DNA of 64,000 bases from Platanthera guangdongensis (Eukaryota > Streptophyta > Magnoliopsida > Asparagales > Orchidaceae): contig CM077150.1 in NCBI GenBank assembly GCA_039583875.1, forward strand, positions 49,986,261 to 50,050,260, given 5' to 3'. Numbering within the stretch: the stretch's first letter is position 1; each line of letters begins with the position of its first letter. A program made the position numbers and the translations under genes. This document shows positions 56,201 to 64,000 of the stretch, piece after piece. The notes beneath the pieces are model-generated. The model searched no databases. It was given only the letters and a program-made list of their open reading frames with translations, and was not told the origin of the DNA.

Positions 56201-56420
56201 TAAGCCACTTGAGTGATAGTGATTAAGTTGTTAGAAATGTTACCAAACCCTTTGATGACTCCTTTTTCAGAACCACCAAAGATTACTTTAGGCCGATTCA
56301 ATATTGATGAGTAGTCCTTCAGTAATCCTCTTGTTCCAGTCATGTGCCTGGAACATCCACTATCCAAGTACAAAATAGGGGCATGGCAACTTGGACTCAC
56401 CTGCAACAAAGATTACTTAA
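53265..56420 (-). pseudogene. Element B Pol, degenerate
   Basis: Protease LYLDSGCSRHMTG (56409-55972); integrase finger remnant with stops near 55970-55850; integrase core from 55605 ([19 protein letters not shown]); RT 54671-53532 open for 379 codons with [33 protein letters not shown] and [10 protein letters not shown]; RNase H start [16 protein letters not shown] and [11 protein letters not shown]. Then stops, and a decayed tail (RTKHIEIIYHFLRDHVEK, DMFTKPLDET) to about 53270. Many stops and shifts show it is much older than A. Confidence 0.9.
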
Positions 56421-58415
56421 CCTCAGAACCCAAATAACTTTTGGGTCATTGGTTCAAGTTAGCCTGAAACATGACAAATCTGCCTGCAACTCTTCTAACA
56501 GGTAGACTGATATTCTTCCTGACACTGGTGTTGTGCCAACAGTCTAAGGCATAATGGTCTATCTTGCCACAGCACCAGCACTCATACTTATTATACCTCT
56601 TTTTAGGTACAATCTTAGTTATATTATTGGCAGCAGATCTTTGGTTTTGTGCTGGGGCTTTGCCTTTATTATTGGACTGGGTAACCCATGCAGTTCCCTT
56701 AAAACCTAATCTTGTCTTACCCTTTTGAGACACAAAGTCATCAATTAAGAGTAAGACAGATTTTGGCTTAGAGAAACTAGCCACTATTTCCTTCTCTTTC
56801 TGAAACTGTCTTCCAGACTTTTGATCTGATCATTTTTGAATGTGATTGTACCCAACTAAATAATATTTATGTTTTTTAGCTTGGCAATCTCATTCATCTT
56901 CTGATCCAGCAGCTTTTCTGAATCAGATGCAACCAACTTAAGAGCTGCAATTTCCTTAGCATGGTTTTTGGCCAGGTTTTTGCTTCTCTTGAGTGCCTGC
57001 AACAAATCCTCATATTCATTTATAAGCTGATGAATATATCCTTTAGATTCAAACCCATCCACATCTCTTGATGCAGATGTATCTGATTTTGACCCAGTGT
57101 AGTAATCAGAATCTACAGATAAACTTTTTACCTTACTAGAACCAGGTTAATCCCGGCACTAGTCTTCTTCAGACATAGCCATGAGTCCATTGCACTGATG
57201 GTCTTCTTGCTCATTGATAGAGTCCAGTAATTTCAAGAACTCATCCTCTTCTTCTGTTACAAACAAATCAATATAGTCCTCAGCCTCAGATTCTGACTCT
57301 GAAGTTGATTGATCTGTCCAACTTTTCTCTTTCTTAGCTACCAAGTATTTCTCCTTCTTGCTCTTGTGCTGAGACTTCTTTTTATCAGTAGACTCCTTCC
57401 TTTTGTCTGGACAGTCAGCCACAACATATCTAGGTCTGTTGCAGCAATAGTAAATAATCTTTGATGTAGTTGACTTGCTAGGCTTTGTCCCACTCCTATC
57501 CTTCCTGGATGATTTCCTCTTCTGATAATAGTCATAATTGGACTGAGATGAGGACGGCTTAGATTTCCACTGCTTCTTCTTTAACAATCTCTGAAACTGC
57601 CTTGTGAAAGCAGCAAAGTCTTCATCAGAATTACTGCTGTCTGAACTGTGATTATCAAAATTTTCTGAGATCACTTCTGCAGCTTTCTTAGGAGAAGATG
57701 GAGACATCCTCCTATTCTTCCTTGTGGCTTCTACCTTGAAGGCCACTGACTTTTCTCCAGAGTCAACCTTTGTATTTTTCTCTTCCTCCTTTCTTGCCAA
57801 CAGCTGCATCTCATAAGACAGCAATTTGTCAAACAGTGTTGGAGGTGAAATTTCTGCCAGTCTGGCCACTTCCCTTATAGAACAGATCTTTGTATCCCAA
57901 TCCTTAGTCAAAGACCTAAGGAATTTGTCATTCAGCTCATATGTACTGAAGATTCTTCCATGGTACATTAGTTCATTTACAATTCTATAGAACTTCTTAT
58001 AACATTCAGTTATGCTATCAGACTTGGCTTGTTTGAAACTCTCATATTCTTGATTAAGCATAGACTTTCTATCTTGCCTAACCTCTTCAGAACCCTCCAT
58101 GTAGACAACCAATGTGTCCCACATCTCCTTGGAGGTTTTGTAGTGAATCAGAGTTTGGAATATTGAGTCATCTATAACACTCACTATAATATTCTATGCT
58201 CTTTTATACATTGTAGCCAAGATGATCTCATCCTTAGTCATTTCTGAAAAATCTTTAGGAATCCTTTGATTAACATCAAGAACAGAAACCTTCATTGGAA
58301 TATATGGTCCTTCCTTAACTGTTATATAAATTCTAGGATCAGAAGCCTCCATAAATAGTCTGACCATTTCCTTCCATATTCCAAAGATTTCCTTCCTGCA
58401 GATAGGCAACTTCAT
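56421..58415 (-). pseudogene. Element B Gag with coiled-coil tail, degenerate
   Basis: Start MKLPICRKEIFGIWKEMVRL at 58415 (upstream residues probably lost). A TAG at 58194-58196 interrupts; then 58184-57159 is open with SKEMWDTLVVYMEGSEE and a knuckle decayed to YYCCNRPRYVVADC. An acidic region follows. 57062-56856 is a coiled coil (HQLINEYEDLLQALKRSKNL). 56784-56446 holds a second knuckle-like CWCCGKIDHYALDC. It is comparable in order to A Gag but lacks the RRS repeat tail. Confidence 0.85.
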
Positions 58416-58509
58416 TTAACCAAGTTCTTTATGGTTTTCTCCTGAACCCATCTTCTTTAACTTACTTCTGCCTTACAGATCTTACTCAGACTGTTAAGTC
58501 TTTCTTTGA

Positions 58510-58529
58510 GGAACCTCCCTCTGATACCA
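58510..58529 (-). other. Element B primer binding site
   Basis: TGGTATCAGAGGGAGGTTCC on the minus strand, two bases after the 5' LTR, tRNA-Met type. Confidence 0.9.
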
Positions 58530-58531
58530 CT

Positions 58532-60140
58532 TGAAAGAATTAGTTCCTAAACACCTAGAGGGGGGGGTGAATAGGTTCAATTCTTTTTCCTTCTAAGGCA
58601 GAATATTAATTCAGTTAATTAATAGAAACATAGAGTTCTACAGCTATCACAGCACAGAAATAATAATACCACACACAATCACAGATGGCACACTGATTTA
58701 TAGTGGTTCCACACTCCTACAGCTCAGGCAATCTGCCCTACCTCAGCCTTCAACAAGGCCTACAACTCAGAGATGAAAATCTCCTACAACTCAGGCTCTC
58801 AGCCCTACCTCAGCCTTCAACAACGCCTACCACTCAGAGAACTTAATCTCCTATAACTTAGCCTTTATAAATCAGGCTTACAACTCAAATCTTAAAAAGT
58901 TCGTACTGAAAATAGATGTAAATTTGAAATTTACCACCACCCTGGTTGAGAGAGAAAGGATGGAAGGTTTCTTGATCAGTTCTTGATATAATCTGATGTT
59001 AGAGATCAACCTGTCTTAGCTTTCTTCAAAGCTTCTTGAATCTGAACACAGTAGGGTTGATCTCCTTTGAAGTTGATCTTCAATCAGCTTCTTTCTTGAA
59101 ATTAAGAAATCAATCTGAATTCTTCTTGGCACACTGGTTCAGAATCTACACTTAAGAGACTTGTTGATGTAAGTCCCTTTCTTCACTTGAATATATGGAG
59201 CTCTCTCTCTCCAAATTCTTCTGAAGATTCTTCTGAATTTTTCTTTGAATTCTCTTGACAAACTCTGAGTAGATCACCACTTAAGAATGTTTTCTTAGAT
59301 CTTCTGTTGAAAATCTTCTTCTATTTTTCGTATTTTTTATCTCATCTATCTCTATATATATATCCTTCTTTTGTTGATAGAGAATGTCTTTATATAGACT
59401 TCCTCCATGGTAACCGTCTGATCCAGTTTCTAACGAACTTCTGACAGCTCTGACAGCTTCAGTAGACTTGTTGAATATCACAGCTGTCAAGTCTTCAGTC
59501 ACTTCTTGAAACTCTGTCTCTGTCAGCAAAGTGTCGAGACTGAACTTCATCATGTGTCGACACAAGTAGACTAAGTGTCGACACAAGCCTTGGTGGTGTC
59601 GACATAGCTCCCTTGGTGTTGACACTGCTTCTCGACACAACTTCTGTAGAATGTGTCGATACTAGTTATGTGTATTGACACAGTCACTTCTTCTCTTCAC
59701 AAAAAAATTAACTTTGTTGAAACTCTGCTATGTGTCGACACAAGTCCTGTGTGTCGACACAGTTGATGTCGAGAAAATCTTCTGTGTGTCGACACTGCCT
59801 CTGTGTGTCGACACAGTTGATGTAGACTAAGCTTTTGTGTCGACACTGCCTCTGTGTGTCGACACAGTTTCTTCTGGTGTCGACACAGCCTTTCCAAGTG
59901 TCGACAAAATTGACTCCAGGTGTCGACACAGCTTTTCTCCAGTATCGACACAAGCCTTCATAAGTGTCAACACAGCTTCTTCTGGTGTCGACTCATGGAC
60001 TTAGAAACTTTTCCTGCATTCCTGCATTTTCTTAACCTGCACATATAAACTCAAAACAGCATCAAATACACATTGATGCATATCATTGAGTAAGGTGAGG
60101 CTTCTTCAAATCTGGTACACATTTTCCAATGTACCCAATA
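58532..60140 (-). repeat. Element B 5' LTR
   Basis: 1609 bp. Array 59531-59993, TATA 59388-59397. It lacks 141 bp present at 22707-22847 in the 3' LTR; the join is at 58710 between two TCC triplets. It has the uninterrupted GTCTTAGCTTTC site that the CACTA element split in the other LTR. Confidence 0.94.
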
Positions 60141-60164
60141 ATGTTGGATAAGAAAAAATAGGAT

Positions 60165-60615
60165 AAGTCCAGAAGTGTTGAGTGAACTCACTTTACTCAA
60201 TGCCAGGAGAATAAAAGCATTTACAAAAGATCCATCAGTCAAAGCCTCAGTGTTGCTGACTAAAAATCTGCTTAAGGACAGAAATATTGAGTGAAGATAG
60301 TTCTCTCAACGCCTACTCAATAGGATTTTAGATTAAGTATAGAAGCGTTGAGTGAAGACGGGCCACTCAATACCTTATCAAGAAGTCAGGTAAAGTCTAG
60401 AAGCATTGAGTATATAAGCTTCACTCAACGCCTTCATGCAGGAAAATACTACCAAGTACAAATGAGTTGAGTGATGAAGGCTTACTCAATGCATTAACAA
60501 TTAGACTGCAAATTCCAAATGTGTTCCGCGTTGAAGGTTCACTCAATGCCTCAAGATGCAGAATTTCTGCTAAGTATTTCTGCGTTGAGTGATATGGCCT
60601 CACTCAACTCCTATG
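60165..60615. repeat. TTGAGTGA / TCACTCAA inverted-word array in solo LTR E
   Basis: About seven pairs of GCGTTGAGTGA and CACTCAACGCC-like words, each pair 20-35 bp apart, with a period of roughly 60-70 bp. Not related in sequence to the words of A, B or C but with the same layout, upstream of a TATA-like CTATAAAAG near 61007. Confidence 0.85.
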
Positions 60616-61617
60616 TAGATTGTCTGGAAATTTCCAAGTCCACAAGAGCTGAATCATGCTGATGTCATATGAAATTCAAATGTCATGGGACTTGCACGCT
60701 AAATGACAAAAGGCGTTGTATGCCTTTAGTACATCATTTAATGCAAAAGATATGTCATAGTTAACCAATTTCAGCTTGCCCATACTGAGGAAAGAGTCGT
60801 TGGTCGGGGAAAGAAAAAGTAAACTTTACAGAGATTCTAAAAGAAGCTTTTTGTTTGGACAGATAGGCAGCTTCATCGTCTCAATCAAGCAATAAAATCC
60901 TTAACACGATGAATTGCAGAAGGTCTGAAATAGCAAGACTAAGCTGGTTGTTTGAAGAATAAAAAAATCACAAAAGCTTCAACAGCAAGATCACAGAACT
61001 CATTTTTCTATAAAAGAATAAGAAGTAGAGCAAACTCTGGCTGTTGTCCATCTTCAACTCCTCTACTCTCAACTCTGCTACATTAATGGCTTGGAGAAAT
61101 AGAACTTTGTATTTGTCTTCTCAACACAAGCAGAAGCTTCCTAAAGAACTACTTTCTTAGTGATATAAAAAAGTTAGGACTGAGTTTACTCAGTTTAGAA
61201 AGAAGACTAAAAGAAACATTTCTTTGGAGTCAGTCATCACGAACTACTTACTCATTCTATATGATCATTATTCATCTGAGTTGTAAGCCTAAAGTTATAA
61301 AGGCTAAGTTGTAGGATCTTGTAGAGAATTTTAGGTAGGTTCTTGGTCAAGATTTGAGATAGGAGATTCATTATCTCTGAGCTATAGGGCTATCCTATTA
61401 GCCTGAGTTATAGTGTTTATGATAAGCCTGAGGTAGGTGATCTGGAGAATCACTAAGCTGTAGGAGTAAAGGTTACTCTGAGTGTGTAGGGTTGTGGCCT
61501 GAGGTAGGGCTTGGAGGAAACCTGAGAGATACTATGGGATCTATGTTGTAAGCTCTTTGAGCCGAGTTTGGAGAAGATTGACTTGTCTAACACACTATTA
61601 AAAAGGTGGGAGGGAGA

Positions 61618-61646
61618 GTGGATGTACCCATACCTTGGGAAACCAC
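61618..61646 (+). promoter_or_regulatory. Shared LTR stem-loop block, E copy
   Basis: GTGG, ATGTA, CCCA, loop TACCT, TGGG, AAA, CCAC, then TATAAAA. Confidence 0.55.
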
Positions 61647-61803
61647 TATAAAATTTGGTGTGTTATTCTTGTTCTTAAAAACTAACATAATAATCAAACA
61701 CACAACTCAAGTCAAAGAAATTTTAAAAAGACTAGAAGACCTATTCACCTCCCCCCCCCCCTCTAGGTGTATAGCAACTCTTGAAACAAAGACTTTCACG
61801 TAG

Positions 61804-62986
61804 CACAAACATGAGTTGAATACATTAAATCAGGTCTACTAGTATTTAAATATAGTAGGGACCCAATGATACACCTGTACATTAATTCTTCAAAAGGTTT
61901 CCCTTTTTCATCATTATCTAGGGAAATATTTGATCCCATAAGAGTTTTTATGGTGAAGGCTGACTCTATACCAAACTTCTTAATTAGTTCTCTAGTGCAC
62001 TTGGTTTGAGAGATGAAAATTACATCTTTAGACTATTTTACATAGAGGCCTAAAAAGTACTTGAGCCTCCCATACTGCTCATCTCAAACTCACATTGCAT
62101 CAGATTGGCAAACCTCTTGCAAAGGTTGTCATCTGTAGACCCAAATATAATATCATCAACATATATTTGGACTAGAAGACACTTGTACTTTGTTTTCCTA
62201 AGTAATAATGTGTTATCTATCTTCCCTCTTGAGAACTTGTTCTTAATGAGAAAGGTAAACAAGGTTTTATACCAAGCCCTTAGGGCTTGCTTTAACCCAT
62301 ATAATGCTTTCCTAAGAAAATAAAAACGATTAGGTAAAGTTGGAAGAACAAAACCTGAGGGCTATTCTACATTTATCTCTTCCTTGAGATTGCCATTTAG
62401 AAACGATGACTTGACATCCATTTGGTATACCTTGAATCCTTTGAAGGTAACATAGGCAAGAAACATTCCTATTGATTTTATCCTTTCAACTAGAGCAAAA
62501 GTCTGGTCAAAGTCAATGCTCTCTTCTTGCATGTATCCTTTGGCTACTAGCCTTGCTTTGTTCTTCACGACCGCACTATTCTCATCTAGCTTATTCCTGA
62601 AGATCCACTTGGTGCCAATGATGTTGTGTCCTTGTGAATTTGGACCAACTTCCACACTTTACATCTTTTGAATAGGTGTAGCTCCTCTTGCATAGCATTT
62701 ATCCAGATGGGGTCATAATTTTCTTCTTCAAACTTCTTTGGCTCTACCTGAGAGAGGAAGATTAAGAACAAAGCTTCATTGTGAATACTGCTCCTTGTAG
62801 TGACTCCCTGGTTGGCATCCCCTATGATCAGATTTCTGGGGTGATATCTCAAGTGCCTTGTTATTGCAGGCTATCCTTCAGTAGTTGGTCGTATTCTAGT
62901 AGATACTTGATCTCCTTTAACTGGTTGAACATCTTAACTAAAAACTTCATCAGGAGAAGAGATCATGCTAGAGCTGGGCTTGTCTT
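61804..62986 (-). pseudogene. Element D Pol, RT and linker part
   Basis: Linker QVEPKKFEEENYDPIW then [20 protein letters not shown] (62852 onward); a frameshift near 62645 moves to the stretch 62655-62362 with [24 protein letters not shown] and [17 protein letters not shown]; then stop; then [17 protein letters not shown] and 62262-62050 with [10 protein letters not shown]. Ends with SRPDLMYS just before solo LTR E. Copia RT motifs are clear. Confidence 0.82.
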
Positions 62987-62991
62987 GGATG

Positions 62992-63741
62992 TGTTAGATC
63001 GGGTGGCCATCCTTAGAGAGGGGGGTGAATAAGGATTTCAAATTAATACAAAAATAAATTAAATTTCAGTAGGATAGACTTTTTTGGAAGCTACCATAGG
63101 GCGTTAAGGTTACCATCGACATTAATTCACAAACATAGTTTTGTTTTGTAGAATATTATTTTGAGATTTCTAACACAGTACTTAAAGCACCAGCATCATG
63201 AAGACACGAAAAATAAGATGAAACAATGAAACTTGAATTTATTCAAAACTAATAAATGGTTTACACATAAGGCAAAACTAGATCTCCATGACACCAGAGA
63301 TCGGAGGAGATGAATATGACACCCTTTTGGATTCTATACTGACCCTCACCCAAGGATTGATTGGCTCTCTCCCCTTCCTTCCCCTAAAGGTCTTCAAGTC
63401 GCCTCCTCATATTCCTCCCTAGAAGGTTTTTAGAGCCCACTAGATCTCCCCGATCAACGGTTTCTTCTCGATGCTACTGGCTTGACGGTCATCGACATAG
63501 CTAGCACCTGTGGTAGTCCTAGCGCCCAATAGTAGGTCATAGAGGAAACATGTAATCCTCAACTTGTAAGCCTCCATAGCTAGTGCAGGCAGTAGTACAA
63601 GTGCCCAACAGTAGGTCACAGAATATGGAAACATGGTGTCTTCATAATTATAAACAAGCACACCATAACACAAGTATGATCAAATACAACTTGGGATTTG
63701 ATATTGTCAAACTAAGAAGATATAGAACACAGGTTCCAACA
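62992..63741 (-). mobile_element. Solo LTR F, 750 bp
   Basis: Target duplication GGATG at 62987-62991 and 63742-63746. Minus strand begins TGTTGGAACCTGTG and ends CGATCTAACA. It has the ATTCACCCCCCTCTCT end block seen in A, B, D and E. A direct repeat of about 32 bp (GCCCAA.AGTAGGTCA ... GGAAACATG) lies at 63519-63555 and 63600-63635. Confidence 0.88.
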
Positions 63742-63746
63742 GGATG

Positions 63747-64000
63747 AACAACTCTTGCAAGATTTCTTTAGTATCTGCAATGTTATGAATACTAGACCAA
63801 CCGTTATATATCATGATAGTCTCATCAAAAATAACATTTATTGATTCTTCAACAACATGGATCTTCTTGTTGAATAGCATATAGGCTCTACTATGTGAGT
63901 TGTATCCAATAAGAATACCCTCACAACATTTCTCTACAAACTTAGTTAGGTGAGATTTTCCATTATTTAAAATGAAACACTTGTAACGAAAATTCTAAAA
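63747..64000 (-). pseudogene. Element D Pol, integrase-linker part at window edge
   Basis: Aligns by eye with B at about 55060-55300: the minus strand encodes words such as the KCFILNNGKSHLTKFVEK-like segment and IGYNSHS. Stops are present. It runs off the window. Confidence 0.6.

Larger units (their letters stand above)
22531..60140 (-). mobile_element. Element B: Sirevirus-like copia retrotransposon, nested in E
   Basis: Target duplication ATGTT at 22526-22530 and 60141-60145. LTRs on the minus strand start TGTTGGGTACATTGG (TATTGGG in the 5' copy) and end AATTCTTTCA. Removing the CACTA insert and tandem A leaves about 12.0 kb, a Sirevirus-like size. Order: LTR, primer site, gag with coiled-coil tail, pol, palindrome array with TATA, ORF3, purine tract, LTR. 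All frames have stops. The long third ORF and gag type support Sirevirus-like membership; this is by architecture, not phylogeny. Confidence 0.92.
22356..61798 (+). mobile_element. Solo LTR E (about 1.8 kb), split by element B
   Basis: The LTR starts TGTTGGGTCCATTG at 22356, is interrupted at 22530 by B, resumes at 60146 and ends GACTTTCA at 61798. Flanking bases are CATAG (22351-22355) and CGTAG (61799-61803), a target duplication with one CpG-type change. No internal region exists, so this is a solo LTR left by LTR-LTR recombination. It carries the stem-loop block (61618-61646), a TATA-like CTATAAAAG near 61007 and a C-run near 61750. Confidence 0.8.
17514..64000 (-). mobile_element. Element D: old Sirevirus-like copia, host of the nest, runs off right edge
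   Basis: 3' LTR, ORF3, RNase H and part of pol are on the left (17514-22355). The pol reading resumes at 61804, continues through RT to 62991, and after solo LTR F resumes at 63747 with integrase-linker sequence to the window end. All parts are minus strand and highly degenerate. The break at 22355/61799 joins the D pol segment resembling B's GATAC(C)TAGCACAAAC region. Gag and the 5' LTR lie beyond 64000. Confidence 0.8.

Noticed and set aside
22531..60140. Treating A1 and A2 as two separate insertions in B
   Set aside because: Only one target duplication, at the outer ends; LTR2 is shared.
22526..60145. First reading of B's right end at CCCA (60137) with duplication ATAAT
   Set aside because: The left junction shows the LTR ends CCCAACA; shifting to 60140 gives matching ATGTT on both sides.

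Overview
This is a gene-poor, AT-rich stretch of plant nuclear DNA, almost certainly a flowering plant. It is built nearly entirely of LTR retrotransposons with tRNA-Met primer sites, Ty1/copia Gag-Pol proteins and plant-type non-autonomous DNA transposons. I see no intact host gene, rRNA, tRNA or CRISPR array.

Layout. 1-8149 holds old debris on the minus strand: a Ty3/gypsy Gag fragment (1-592), a possible LTR end (to 3263), unrecognised broken ORFs (3.5-4.8 kb), and a movement-protein-like relic (6.0-6.6 kb) followed upstream by a primer-site match, a TATA box and a three-unit repeat (7.2-7.7 kb). 8150-16360 is a complete young copia element C (minus strand, target duplication AACTT) with one stop and one frameshift. 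From 17514 to the right edge everything lies inside one old minus-strand Sirevirus-like copia element D. Its pol is split by a plus-strand solo LTR E (22356-61798, duplication CATAG/CGTAG) and by a solo LTR F (62992-63741, GGATG). E is split by a minus-strand Sirevirus-like element B (22531-60140, ATGTT). B carries a 3.0-kb CACTA transposon in its 3' LTR (23156-26153, TTA), which holds exons resembling MAP3K-epsilon and a TIP1-like S-acyltransferase. B's third ORF is split by a plus-strand Sirevirus-like element A (28847-51469, AACTG). A is a tandem of two full internal regions with three LTRs and only one target duplication.

How the parts work together. A, B and D have a third gene (ORF3) after pol. 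In all three, ORF3 is preceded by an array of family-specific inverted-repeat words and then a TATA box about 100-120 bp before the start codon. In A and B (and more weakly D) the same word fills the LTR. A also carries it inside the gag coding sequence. This suggests that ORF3 is a separately promoted gene using LTR-type control sequence. It is the most interesting signal in the window. Four of the LTR families also share a short potential stem-loop, and A has an 18-bp perfect palindrome about 80 bp before its primer site.

All coding regions of the mobile elements are damaged. In A, the two copies carry different lesions, so each Gag or Pol lesion in one copy is mostly intact in the other. 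Family assignments rest on motifs read by eye; no database search was possible.
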